Of a DNA stretch of 64,000 nucleotides, positions 45,052 through 55,180 are shown in pieces. Both the position numbers and the translations under genes were made by a program. The stretch spans positions 3,771,733 through 3,835,732 of the forward strand of contig NC_089175.1 of the NCBI RefSeq assembly GCF_947507565.1, in the 5' to 3' direction. The notes beneath the pieces are model-generated. The model was given only the letters and a program-made list of their open reading frames with translations. It ran no database searches and had not been told where the DNA came from. This DNA is from Oscarella lobularis. Its lineage: Eukaryota > Porifera > Homoscleromorpha > Homosclerophorida > Oscarellidae. Within the stretch, counting starts at the first letter, position 1. The number at the start of each line of letters is the position of its first letter.

Positions 45052-46514
45052 ATGACCAAATTTATGTTAGCTGCCTTCGTTGGCCTCTCTCTTCTCGGAT
45101 ATTTCTCTTCCGCCGTAGCAACCACGTATACTAGAATCCGTGCTGGAAAGAACATGGCATTCCGTTAGAAGAGCTCGATTCTAACTAGCTTAATTAGCTT
45201 CACTAATGGATAAATGAAAATCTTCTTTTGTTTCTATAGGCGGCAACCGGTATGGCAGGCCTAACATCGGGGTGTTCAGGCTTAGGCTCGACAAGCGTCG
45301 GTTTTTCAAACTGAAAACCTCTCTGCTTCTTCGGTACATGGTCATGGAAAGCCCCACTGTAATAAAACTCTCCTACGCCTTATCCTTCGTCGAACGACGG
45401 AAACAAGTACGCTCCCCTGACAGTCACTTGATTCCATCATATCCAGCTCGTAAAACGCTCTATCATTGTACGGGAGCAGTAGCGAAACTAGTTCGCCTCA
45501 CTGCTAAGGACAAGGCAAGAATCAGACGCTACGTTTACTTGACAGTCAGCATACTTCATGTGGGCGGTTCCGCCTCTTTTCGTATGAGTCTGGTCCGATC
45601 TGGCTGCAGCGATGCCTACGGGCGCGGTAAGAATGAGCGCGACTGCAGCACCGCGTGGCAAGTAACTTGACTTTTTGTTTCCTTAATTGATCTTGCAGTC
45701 GCACACAGCTCCGGGTGCAATTTTGCGAAAGGAGAAACGTGCGACTTTAAAAACGACGGGTGCGCTGCGTACCCGTGGTCAGCTAATGGCAGAGATCTCA
45801 CCCAAAGCCCTGTCGAATCGTGCGAAATCCCGATGGCTATTTTAAACGTGCCTGATCTGCAAGAAGCATTTAAGTTTGTTGAAAAAACAAACTTGAATCG
45901 AATTGCGCGCCAAAGTAGTTCAACAGGTGAGAACTCTCTCAGGCGGGATGCTCTAGATCGTCCATGCATGCATGGCTGCCTCTAAAGTCTTCTACGTGCT
46001 TGCTTGCAGCTGAGTTGCTTTATACATATCTTTTTGCGCTTTTCTTTACAGGCATATCTGTAGACCCAGCTGGGAGCAAAGGGGTTACAATTGGCGTATG
46101 CAATTCTCCGACTTTGGAAGCAAATCCCGACGAGAATACGGCGATGACGTTCAAGTTCAGATTTGAAGAAGGTGGATCACACCGGATCGTTGTTTTGCTT
46201 TTGTGCATGTCTGAAGGAGGCGACGTCATGCCTATGCGAAAGGATTTTCGCCATTACGCGGTGAATAATATGGCACCAAGAGATCCTAAAAGCGGTACCA
46301 AGTGCCTCAACATCCACCGGTACCTGAAGGGTTCTAATTTCAAATGCACGCACTTTCAAGTTCAGTTTATCGGGGCAGCATTCGGCAGCTATCTTTCAAT
46401 TGATAGCGTGTACTTTTACAAAGCCTGTCGTAAGTATTATATACCGTAGATATCATGACTCTTCTTTCTTCACCTAATTTTTCAGCATGGAAGTCTTTCG
46501 ACAACATTGACTGA
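45052..46514 (+). CDS. L4: secreted L-family protein
   Basis: The ATG at 45052 opens a signal peptide (MTKFMLAAFVGLSLLGYFSS). Clean exons follow: 45240-45626, 45699-45926, 46052-46429 and 46486-46514, stop at 46512-46514. They require a phase-1 donor at the end of exon 1. No strong GT is present; 45139/45140 (atcc/gtgctgg) would keep frame and is my provisional choice. The N-domain has LLLRYMVMESPT. The middle segment is CNFAKGETCDFKNDGC..YPWSAN, and the C-domain is IVVLLLCMSEGGDVMPMRK ... FQVQFIGAAFGSYLSIDSVYF. The C-domain is much closer to L1 than to L2 or L3. Function unknown; probably secreted. Confidence 0.75.
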
Positions 46515-46682
46515 ACTAGAGCCGTTCCTGAAACAGTGTGATGTCAAAACCGTGACTTGTCGATGTGGGGGTCTTTTCTGTTAACGTCTGTTTTGCTTAG
46601 ATATCTGTCTGTCTGGTAACATTTTTCTGGTGCGTGAAGCCAGCTTGTCTTCGAAGCCTGCATGACGTCTTAGCGAACACTC

Positions 46683-46933
46683 GGCACCGAGATCTGTTAA
46701 TTTTGGCGTGAAAAGAATGCCTAAGAAGCAGTCAACTGATCAGTTTTCTTTACATACATCTGATCTCGACGCATAGTCTTCGCGTCACAAAGACGGGTTC
46801 TTTGAACTTGAAAACGATTCCACTGTTCAAAACGTTCTACGAGTGTCACGAATTATTCAAATTTCGAAAGAACGGTCCGCGATGCTAAGTTGGCTTGGAA
46901 ATCATAATTCGTGTATTTGGGGATGTATGTCAA
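46683..46933 (+). pseudogene. Fragment of L-family exon 2
   Basis: Aligns with the start and middle of L2 exon 2 (RSVNFGVKRMPKKQSTDQFS, then TKTGSLNLKTIPLFKTFYEC). About 110 bases are missing in between and there are stops. It is isolated from other L exons and lies directly beside the 3' end of gene M. Confidence 0.75.
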
Positions 46934-46966
46934 GTAAGTAGATTCGCTATACGCGATATTAAACGC

Positions 46967-47962
46967 TCATGCACAATCAAACATAACTCCAAGAGGATTA
47001 GCTTTTCCTAAAGCTTTCTTGATAGCGTCGCGTTGAGTCGCCAAAAGGTCTTTGGAGGATAGTAGAAGCTCTTCAATTTTAGTTCTTTGCTCCCTAATGG
47101 AAGATATCAGTGTTTGCCCAACTTCAGAATTGGGCTGCAAGCTTGAAAGAACCTCAAGATTGCGTTTACAGCTGCCAATCAAATTCTGCAATGAACGTAA
47201 GTCGTCTTCTATGCTCGTTGCAGCAGCCAAAATAACAGTAATTGTCTTTGCTAACGACTGTATCTGTCTAATGCGCTTTTTCGACTTTCCCTCCTTCACA
47301 ATCGAAGCGACTGCTGCGAAAACGCCACAAACCGCAACTCCAAATCCAAAAATCGTAGCAATTCCTCCCGTGACAAACAGAGCTACGAGAGCACCTGCAA
47401 TGAAGCCAAACACTCCCGCATATTTACAAGCAGATGCAGCGACAGCGTCTTCGATTGCTTGTATGGGACTCGTTCGAATAGCGGCTTTAGTCTGTTCAAC
47501 GCGACAAGCCTTCGCCGCTGCAAACGACTCGCGTGCCAACGCTTTTGTGATCAATCTGTAGGCTTTGTATTTGCTAGTAGCTCGTTCAATGTAATCCGTT
47601 GCTAGCCACTGACTGTCACGATCGATCTGGTCTTTCTGCGGTTCTCTCTCCTCGTAGGCGTCAAGACGCTCTTCGGACGAGACGCACTCGAGAACGTGAA
47701 CGATCTCGCCGAGAGTATCGAGATATTCTTCTGCTTCAGCGAATGCGTCTTGCATTTTCGATCCAGAGGTGTGCACCGCTTCGCAAAGTTGAGGTACGGT
47801 GAGTTGAGGGCTAGCCGTTTCGACGCCAGACGTGGGTTCCAAGTCAAATTGCGTCAAATCGTCAACAGGAGGAGCACTCGGCACTGCGGAACTAGCTTCA
47901 AAATTAACATTTGCTATGGAAGTCACTGCCCCTTCTGGCGCTGCCCGATGTCTAAAGTCCAT
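46967..47962 (-). CDS. M: 331-aa protein with Gly/Ala-rich hydrophobic core between helical arms
   Basis: Intronless open frame. Residues 1-65 are polar and proline-containing. Residues 65-185 are charged and predicted helical (EAEEYLDTLGEIVHVLEC, ERATSKYKAYRLI). About residues 187-225 are continuously hydrophobic and glycine/alanine-rich (FGFIAGALVALFVTGGIATI then FGFGVAVCGVFAAVAS). The C-terminal third is again amphipathic (RSLQNLIGSCKRNLEVLS, REQRTKIEELLLSSKDLLA). Two adjacent hydrophobic helices flanked by long amphipathic arms resemble membrane-inserting helical-hairpin proteins such as apolipoprotein-L-like or alpha-helical pore formers. That is shape only; I recognise no family motif. 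There is no signal peptide. A decayed copy of its end lies at 40730-40850. Confidence 0.75.
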   Translation of the reverse strand: MDFRHRAAPEGAVTSIANVNFEASSAVPSAPPVDDLTQFDLEPTSGVETASPQLTVPQLCEAVHTSGSKMQDAFAEAEEYLDTLGEIVHVLECVSSEERLDAYEEREPQKDQIDRDSQWLATDYIERATSKYKAYRLITKALARESFAAAKACRVEQTKAAIRTSPIQAIEDAVAASACKYAGVFGFIAGALVALFVTGGIATIFGFGVAVCGVFAAVASIVKEGKSKKRIRQIQSLAKTITVILAAATSIEDDLRSLQNLIGSCKRNLEVLSSLQPNSEVGQTLISSIREQRTKIEELLLSSKDLLATQRDAIKKALGKANPLGVMFDCA

Positions 47963-48593
47963 CTAATTCTTACGCAGAGAACTTCTGTTGGTGAAACTGA
48001 AACCGGAATTTATCCTTAACGTCAAAAGCCTTTGCGCTACCCGTTGCGTCTGTTGCGGCTCTCCTCTGGCTGCAGCCGGGGTTGCAGCGTACTCTATGGT
48101 TGCAGTCAGTTGCGGTCACTGTTGCTGTCTTCATGGCAGGAGAATCCGACGTTCAGTGTCTTCAACTTGCTGCAAAACGTACGAGACTCGGAGTTTCTCA
48201 AGTTGTTCTACAGTTACCTAGTAGAAACGGTCACTGTCACTGCATGAATGACACAAACGTGCTCTACACAGCGGAAAAGAGAGTTTGTGGTGACGATGGA
48301 CCACCGTCAGACTCACAGTAAGAGACCATGCAGCAGAATTTATATATAGGACCACCGTCACAGTAAGAAACCAACAGAATTTCTAATATAATAAATAACT
48401 GACGAAACAAGTAGTGGAAAGCAAGAAAAAAAGATGAAAATAAAAGTGATAGATATAAATAAAGTTTCATGTCATAAAGGTAAGTGACGTTCACGCTGGA
48501 CGCACGGCCGGTGTAAGCCTTTTCCTGCACTTGCCACAATGGCTTTCTCCACTAGCAACCCATTCTCTTAGGCACTAAAAAAAGGATAAATTA
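47963..48593. other. Intergenic between M and N
   Basis: No convincing gene. Small open frames here are scattered and overlap each other. A short direct repeat (ggaccaccgtcagactcaca / ggaccaccgtcacagtaaga) occurs near 48300-48365. The part next to 48594 is probably the 3' UTR of N, and the part next to 47962 the promoter of M. Confidence 0.5.
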
Positions 48594-50333
48594 TTAATTT
48601 TGAGAAGCTACTATGACACTGAAACATTGTACCTTTTCATGGCATGCGTGCCCACACTGTGTAGCAGCAGCATCGCTTGAACTTGAGTTGAGGTACTGCT
48701 TACAAATAGCGCAGTATGTAACGCATAGCGTTGCGCCTGTAGGCACCGTTCCCCAAGCAATCACGGGCATGTTTCCTTCTCCTCTCGGACGAATCGAATA
48801 CCTCGCCGACACGCCATTGTAAACAGGAACGCCTGTAGGATCACTGAAACGCGCACTTCCTGGATCCGAAAGATTTGCCGTGCCTCCAATTTGAATTGTC
48901 GAGCCTCCTTGACCGCCTCGCACTCCGCCAACCGGACAGGAAGAGGGAACGACGCTTGGCTCTGGAGTAGGTGGCGGGCGATACGGTTGCCTAGTGCCAT
49001 TTGGAACATGCTGCGTAGAAAACGATTTCATGCTGCAGCCACCGCCACCGCATATAGAGATGTCACACCATCCTCTAGCCTTCGTCCGTGGAACGATAAT
49101 GTTACAGAACGGATCAATCGACTGCTCGTGCAGTTCTGACCACGACTTCACGTTAGGAAGAGAAAAAGATCCATCGATCGGTGACCATGGATTCAATCCC
49201 TCGTAGATCCAGTCGAGATCGTCATCACTAACGGACGCGCGAACTGTCTCGCAAAACTGAAATAGAGGCTGGGCCACACCGGCAACGCCGATCTTTGTGA
49301 CAACGTCGGCCGAGTGACGAGAACCGTCCACGACGTAATTTGTTATTTCGTATTTCGTTTCAAGATGAATAGGCCCAAACCGTCCAAAAAGGACTTCCCT
49401 GCCGTCGCGTTCTGCGACGCGATTCATCATCTGCCTCAAGTCGAAGTCTGCTTTTTGTTTCACTGGTACGACACTCGTTTGGCCTTTCGCTGACGATTTG
49501 ACTCTCTGGAACGTTTCTGGGACGATTGAGGGATTGGACTGCGTTTTCTCCCAGAGCCACTCCTCGTCGATTTCGACACCTTTTTCTTTGAGCCACTCGG
49601 CGATGACGATCATCTTGGGCAGCTCCCGTACCCGCTCAAAAACGGACGCTCCGTCAAAAACGACGTCGTCGTAGATATTCGACAGATAGGCGCCGAATTT
49701 TGGACTCGCCGTCGACTCGATTTTCATAATGGGATCGTTTGGAAACACCAGGGCATCATCTGTCTCGCTGAATTCCACATTGGCGCACTTGAGAAAAATC
49801 GATCCCGACCGCTCCTCGCGCGGGAAATCGTCTGACGTTTTCATACCGCGCACGCACGTGTTTTGATTCCACGCGACGAAGCGTGATCCCTCGCCGTCTC
49901 CCCCGCCGCCACCGGCGACGCAGTTCGCTAACGGTTTGACGTTGGTGGCGAGCGACTTCATCCAGACGTCGGCTTCGATCGTGAGTTTGCCGAGACGCGT
50001 GCCGCGCATCCACGTCGGCGAATAGTCGCAGTATTGCCGTCCTGCGAGGGGATTGGGCGGTGCGATGGTGCGGAAGACGAATTCGGGTCGCGTTTTGTCG
50101 TGGTATGTCGTTCGAAGTACGCCCGCGAACTCGTCTTCGGTCGGCGATTCCGTAGAATCGAGGCGAGCGTCGTCAAATTGAAGTTTCGGCTGTTTGTTGC
50201 CGTTGACGGTTACGATTGTGACGCCCGTGATGCATTTTCCGCGTCGCGACAAGCCGATGAAGTCGTCGCGAAAGTCGTGCTTTTTGGCGCTGAAAAAAGG
50301 TGCGCTTTTCACTTTGGATAGGAGGGTCGGCAT
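48594..50333 (-). CDS. N: uncharacterised 579-aa protein
   Basis: One uninterrupted frame with no visible introns. I do not recognise the family. Visible features: a glycine run near residue 138 (AGGGGGDGEGSRF), and a compact central part with FGAYLSNIYDDVVFDGASVF and MIVIAEWLKEKGVEIDEEWL. There is a cysteine/glycine patch (WCDISICGGGGCSMKSF) and a proline-rich stretch (YRPPPTPEPSVVPSS). The C-terminus has clustered cysteines and histidines (CVTYCAICKQYL ... TQCGHACHEKVQC) that could bind zinc, in a treble-clef or RING-like way. It has no signal peptide or membrane helix, so it is probably cytosolic. It is divergent from gene O with 221 bases between their start codons. Confidence 0.75.
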   Translation of the reverse strand: MPTLLSKVKSAPFFSAKKHDFRDDFIGLSRRGKCITGVTIVTVNGNKQPKLQFDDARLDSTESPTEDEFAGVLRTTYHDKTRPEFVFRTIAPPNPLAGRQYCDYSPTWMRGTRLGKLTIEADVWMKSLATNVKPLANCVAGGGGGDGEGSRFVAWNQNTCVRGMKTSDDFPREERSGSIFLKCANVEFSETDDALVFPNDPIMKIESTASPKFGAYLSNIYDDVVFDGASVFERVRELPKMIVIAEWLKEKGVEIDEEWLWEKTQSNPSIVPETFQRVKSSAKGQTSVVPVKQKADFDLRQMMNRVAERDGREVLFGRFGPIHLETKYEITNYVVDGSRHSADVVTKIGVAGVAQPLFQFCETVRASVSDDDLDWIYEGLNPWSPIDGSFSLPNVKSWSELHEQSIDPFCNIIVPRTKARGWCDISICGGGGCSMKSFSTQHVPNGTRQPYRPPPTPEPSVVPSSCPVGGVRGGQGGSTIQIGGTANLSDPGSARFSDPTGVPVYNGVSARYSIRPRGEGNMPVIAWGTVPTGATLCVTYCAICKQYLNSSSSDAAATQCGHACHEKVQCFSVIVASQN

Positions 50334-50554
50334 TTAGGTAGGTGTCCACAAGCTAGGAGCCTCTAGAACTGAACTTTGGACTTTTGCGCATGTTCATTAA
50401 ATCACAGAATGATGCCGGTAAATTTCCCAGGGAAAACTAAATATAGATGTTCATGTTTGGACACGATCGACCAATGCACGCCGCCACCACGTGCCAGTCC
50501 ACGTGCCTGTCCCGCGACCTATAGCGCCGCGCTACATCATCGCGCACGTGTGAC
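50334..50554. promoter_or_regulatory. Shared intergenic region of divergent genes N and O
   Basis: The 221 bases separate the N start codon (minus strand) from the O start codon (plus strand), so both promoters must lie here or overlap the coding ends. It contains CG-rich blocks (gccgccaccacgtgccagtc, tatagcgccgcgctacatca) but no TATA box that I can defend. Bidirectional promoter use is inferred. Confidence 0.55.
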
Positions 50555-52930
50555 ATGGCGGCCAGTCTTTCCGATCTTTGCCTCTCCAATCTCTGCAAAA
50601 CGCGCTTGCCCGTGTACTCGATCCGGAAGAGCGTTCGTCCTCAACTCGTTCCAGAGCGCCTGGAGCGCCTTCTCTCGCGCAATGGAAGCGGCGAACTTCC
50701 CTACCCGATCGTAACCCAATTGGTTGCCAAACTATCGGAAGCGGGAACCCTGAGCGCTCGTATTCTGTCGCTTTTGCTGCGTCAGTCGCGAGGACGCCTT
50801 CGTTCGCTGCAGCTGAACCTGACGCAAATGACATTCGACGAATTCCGCCGTCTTCCGCCCATCTTCGGTCTCGTGGATTTCGACTGCTCTTACGTCGATC
50901 ACGTAACGAACGCTCTATGGCAAAATTTGTGTCCGAGCCGCTCGTATTTGCACTCTTTCGCCGCGATCGGATTGGACAATCCTGCGTTCGAGTTCAAACG
51001 CATTGTTCAATTTGTCGAACTGTCATCCTTGAAATTGGGCAACACGTGCGTTGCTATCGACGACGTCCTGCTCATTTGTCAGAACCTCGGCGAATCTCTG
51101 ACGACGCTGGACCTCTCGGAATGCGCCGAACTCGATTTCTTGTCCATACTCCCGGGAATTCGCCAGACGCGGAAACTCGACTATTTATCGGTGCGCGACC
51201 TCCCAGTTGCTAAGGCTCCAGTAGCTGACAAAGGAAACGTCTTAGCCACGTTTCGAGAGGCATTTGATTGCCTCTCATTATTGACATTTCTTGACCTGGG
51301 ATGGATAAAAGATGCTGGAACTCTTACTGGATGGGACGTTGCTTGTGCCATTGTCGAACGCAGGGGGTCCGGATTGACCCACTTGGATGTCTCGGGCCTA
51401 TCGAATCTTCGCCAAATTCTTGTCTTCGTGAAAGAACTTGGAATTGAACGGAATCTTAAGTACCTCGGCGCCCTTCACCTAGATCTTCCCTATCCTTTCG
51501 ATTTTGACAAAGACTATGTGTATGACTGCGAGGCTGACTGCGACGCCGCAGTTTATTTGAGCGACGATTTAGCGGCTGAGGTTAAGGATTTGAAAATCGT
51601 TGGAACGGGATTTAGAAATGTCAATCCGTTTATTCTGTGTCAACCGCACTATGCGGCGTTCACTCCTCGCAACAACGCAATATTTCGATTGATTGGTGCT
51701 TGCATGATCTTCTTGGACGACTTACCTGAACTGAGTGTCCAACAAGAGAGAGCTTTTTCACTGTTCCTGTTAAGCAAAAGTCGTGCACTTCGTAGTTCAA
51801 AAGGAAGAGCGTCCCTTTCTTGTCCTCTTCTTGGGTACTTGGCTGTGATCACTTCGATAGACTTGCCGATGGGGGCGGATGCTCTCTGTAAAGCTGTTTT
51901 GCCTCACCTCATTCAGCTCTTGCGCGATACTCAACCTCAGACTGCATTTGCATCGGCGCATCTCTGCAGCTGGGTTACCGAAGCACTAGAAGATGAGCCA
52001 GAAGCGCGAGCTTTAGAACAACTTCAAGTTGCTCTTTACTTTGTCTTTTGCCATTTCGTCAGAGGCAACTTCTGTGAAATTATTCCAATTCTGAGTGCTC
52101 TTCATGATGGCAATTTTCTGCGCGATGTTGCTATTAATCAAGGTTTTGCTGGCGCCCTCATTGGCCTTCTAGAATCAAGTCTTGCATTGCGACACTCTCG
52201 TCAGTCTCATTCTGTGATAGAAATACTACCCTACTCGGACCTTCTCCGAGATCCTGTCATTTCTCGTTTCATTGGTGTACGAATCAGTCGATTATCTGAT
52301 GATCTCTGCCATCTTTTTGATACTCTTGACGAAGAAAACGTCCGGCAGGCCGAGTCTCTAATCAATGCTCTCTACTTTTTGTCCTTTCAGAAGTCTAATT
52401 GTTCTCTTCTGTTAAAACCTGCTGTGCTATCACTTATATGGAAAAGCCTGAATTATTTCGATGCTAATGACGGTATACAGTGCTTTGCCGCTGAGCTATT
52501 TGCTTCACTCACGTTCAAATCGTCGACGCCGTTCTCCGGAGCCAGCAAAGATTACGGGGACGCTGAAATATTCTGGCAAAGAATTGCTGAGCACTGTGAG
52601 CATCTTAAACCCCAGAAAGTGCACGATGGTGCAATCGAACGAGGACGAGGACGACATAGCTATTGCGAAAAGTATTCTCTCCAAATGAGTTTGTCGTTTC
52701 TTGAACAGAAGGACCGCGCGACTTCGCAGATTGTTTTTGCACTGTGGAGTGCAGCAAGATGTCTATCATATGTTCGTCACATTCTACACTATCCTGTTGT
52801 GGTTACGGAAAAAAACACGAAGCGATTGCTTTGTCTTGTCAAAGCCGATGCCTGTCACAGAAACGCAATCATGAATGAACTCGTTGAATATATTAGAGCC
52901 GAATTGGAGCGGGGATTTGAGTTTATTTGA
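50555..52930 (+). CDS. O: LRR/ARM-repeat protein, ZYG11/ZER1-like CUL2 substrate receptor (probable)
   Basis: A single-exon 791-aa frame starting at MAASLSDLCLSNLCKTRL. The first 20 residues (SLSDLCLSNLC) resemble the VHL/BC-box start of ZYG11 proteins. Leucine-rich repeats occupy roughly residues 80-330 (LRSLQLNLTQM, LTTLDLSECAEL, LLTFLDLGWI, LTHLDVSGLSNL). The C-terminal half is all-helical with ARM-like units (LPHLIQLLRDTQPQ, INALYFLSFQ, CFAAELFASLTF). This order and length match ZYG11/ZER1 family members, which recruit N-terminal glycine degrons to CUL2-Elongin ubiquitin ligase. Family assignment is by architecture and local similarity; an unrelated LRR-ARM protein is possible. Probably cytosolic. 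Confidence 0.72.
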   Translation: MAASLSDLCLSNLCKTRLPVYSIRKSVRPQLVPERLERLLSRNGSGELPYPIVTQLVAKLSEAGTLSARILSLLLRQSRGRLRSLQLNLTQMTFDEFRRLPPIFGLVDFDCSYVDHVTNALWQNLCPSRSYLHSFAAIGLDNPAFEFKRIVQFVELSSLKLGNTCVAIDDVLLICQNLGESLTTLDLSECAELDFLSILPGIRQTRKLDYLSVRDLPVAKAPVADKGNVLATFREAFDCLSLLTFLDLGWIKDAGTLTGWDVACAIVERRGSGLTHLDVSGLSNLRQILVFVKELGIERNLKYLGALHLDLPYPFDFDKDYVYDCEADCDAAVYLSDDLAAEVKDLKIVGTGFRNVNPFILCQPHYAAFTPRNNAIFRLIGACMIFLDDLPELSVQQERAFSLFLLSKSRALRSSKGRASLSCPLLGYLAVITSIDLPMGADALCKAVLPHLIQLLRDTQPQTAFASAHLCSWVTEALEDEPEARALEQLQVALYFVFCHFVRGNFCEIIPILSALHDGNFLRDVAINQGFAGALIGLLESSLALRHSRQSHSVIEILPYSDLLRDPVISRFIGVRISRLSDDLCHLFDTLDEENVRQAESLINALYFLSFQKSNCSLLLKPAVLSLIWKSLNYFDANDGIQCFAAELFASLTFKSSTPFSGASKDYGDAEIFWQRIAEHCEHLKPQKVHDGAIERGRGRHSYCEKYSLQMSLSFLEQKDRATSQIVFALWSAARCLSYVRHILHYPVVVTEKNTKRLLCLVKADACHRNAIMNELVEYIRAELERGFEFI

Positions 52931-53160
52931 GTTTTTTCCCTGAAAGCCTTGATTACTGTTGTACCTTGAAGCATTTTCTAGAAATCTTTGTTGGCGTTTT
53001 CATGGTGACGCTAGGGGACTGCCAGTATATTTAGCACCGTGACTAAAGCCGAGTAAAAAATCTATACTAGTACACCGCGGTTATGAGTAGAATATTTTTC
53101 AATAACCTATGCGCATTTTCTGACGTATAGCCAACCTACTGCACATGCGCATCGCAGAGC

Positions 53161-54657
53161 ATGGCCTGCAGGCTTTCCAACGACGAGCTCGACGCAACGA
53201 AGATCTACGCTCAGCACGAGCCAGAAGATCTATTCGCGAGGAGTCTCTCGTGCGATGACGGGAAGTCTGTGTACCCGGAACCGATCGACGGCTACGACGA
53301 AGCGCTATTCGTGCAACGTCCGGATCCGGACTACAAGTGTTCGGTCTGCTCAGGAGAGGCGAGAAATCCCATGCAGGCACCATGCGGTCATCTTTTCTGC
53401 TCGTCCTGCTTTGAACGCCTGCCGAAGTAACCACGTACAGTATCTTAGAGGCGTGATGACGTCACTTTGTGTAAACGTAAACACAGACGTCACGGTTCGT
53501 TCGTGTGTCCAAGAGATGGGCTGAAGCACCCTCAGGACTACGTAAAATCATTCGAATTAGCTTAAAAATTAAAGCTAATTATTTTGTATTGTACAGGCGT
53601 TTCCGGATCAGAGAACGAATAGGAAGGTGCTCCAGTTGAAGGTGAAGTGTTTCGAACACGCCGCCGGATGCAAGCAGGAGATAGAGCTTCGTTATCTGCA
53701 GGTAATTAAATAGAACGCATCATACTTTTTGCTTCTCTATTATCTGTCTCAAGGACCACGTGGCAAAGGATTGTACTTTTGCCGATGTCCTGAGAAGTAC
53801 GGCGCGATCATGCCTCAAGCGCAGATAAAGAACCGCGTGAAGAACATATGCATCAATCATAAGGTTACGTGCAGCTATTGCAGAAAATCGACGTTCTGGC
53901 ACTACAAAACGCAAGTGTACCCAAGAGAAAGATATATTGCATGTACTCATGAAAGTCCTTAGGGCCACAAAGATTTGTTCTGTGATAAGATTGTATTCAC
54001 TTGTCTCAGGTGCAAGCAAGAGATGCTTCGAGAGAAAGTGAGATTAGACGAAGGCGATGTCATATTAATAATAATAATTGAATTCTTTATTTTAGTTTAG
54101 GTTGCAGTTATCAGACTGTTCGAAAAATGGAAATCGATTATGCTCACTTCGGCTGTTCGTTCAGCATCTTGCTGTCCAAATGCAGGAGCACGCCGACCTC
54201 ATGCTCGCTCATCACAAGGCTGTCAAGGAGAAAGTCCTCTCCTTGGAAACCTATCTGAAGGCAAAATCGTCGTCACTCGGCACGTTCGTGTGAACCATAA
54301 AGAATTGATCGCGCATTGACGCTCGCGAGACCGTAACTCTGATCAGTTCCAAATTCCAGCTCGCCGCGGTGCCGTGTACCTTCAACTGCGACTGAGCGGC
54401 GACTGGGCGGGCAATCACTTTGCACCTATAACCGCTTGCGTGGCGTCGTTCGATTTCACGATTTCGCTCTTCGACGACGTCTACAGCGAGAAGCTAGGCC
54501 GGACGCGTGACGACGAGGGATTGGCCGGACGCGTATCTTAATTGCGTGCTACACGCGCTTACGCGATGCCAATCCCAAGGGATCTTGGGAAGCGATTTTC
54601 GAGGAGAAGTTGTACGACGACGAAATCTACAACGTGGGAAGTTGAAGTGCAGCGAGT
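53161..54657 (+). pseudogene. P1: broken TRAF gene (RING, TRAF zinc fingers, MATH)
   Basis: Exons 53161-53426 and 53487-53541 encode an intact RING (CSVC...CGHLFCSSC...CPRD). Exon 53597-53701 starts the TRAF zinc-finger region. In the next exon (from 53754) seven bases are missing after TFA compared with P2, which shifts the frame, and a zinc cysteine is changed (aagtac). Further on, the intron between the last finger exon and the MATH exon is deleted at about 54164 (gttcgttcagcatcttgctg). The MATH part has TGA in place of tryptophan near 54290 and other indels. It could at most make a RING-only fragment. It is the partner of Q1 in the first cassette. Confidence 0.88.
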
Positions 54658-55180
54658 AAGGATGAGTAGTAGGGAAGGTATGGGCGGCTTCTCCGTTTAC
54701 TAATTCTCTCCATTAGTGTTAGGGTGCAGTGAAAGTCTCGTTGAGGTGATCTGTAGTTCTAATGAAGGCAGGTGTTCGGTACGATCGCGGTCACGTGCAA
54801 CGGTGTTGGTCGAAGTAACTTCGTTTGCTAATCATTTAGTTTGAATAGCTCGTTTTTTGCTTGAATATAATGACATGAAGCGATTTCTGAAGCGATTTTT
54901 AAAGCCCAGGCCAGAAAGATATACTTTTGGAGTTCATAGTTAGCGGTTGGTGAAAGAAGTATTGCAATATTGTTCTTTGTATATGTAGTGTCCACGTATT
55001 GCGCGCTTGCGCACAGAGGCGCTTTTAACCCTTTGTTCTACGCTGCGGCCATCGAAACAACGCGTGAGATTTTCGCACGTAATGGCTTGAAGATTTTAGG
55101 CGGGCCTCCTTTTTTGCAGGCGTCAGATCATCTGCTTTTTCTGGTTTCAATCTGCTTCAGGTCTTCTGCACGTCGGTCAC
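54658..55180. other. Intergenic between P1 and Q1
   Basis: No coding exon. It aligns loosely with 60362-60947 between P2 and Q2 (shared gaggtgacctgtagttctaa type block near 54743/60446, and ...gcaggc/gcaggt plus cggtcacatgaaatcctgc near the right end). This supports duplication of the whole TRAF-receptor unit. The right end probably carries the Q1 promoter. Confidence 0.6.

Noticed and set aside
47052-47561. 169-aa plus-strand frame
   Set aside because: Exact antisense of gene M with biased composition; M in the other strand has a coherent helical pattern and starts with a good Met.
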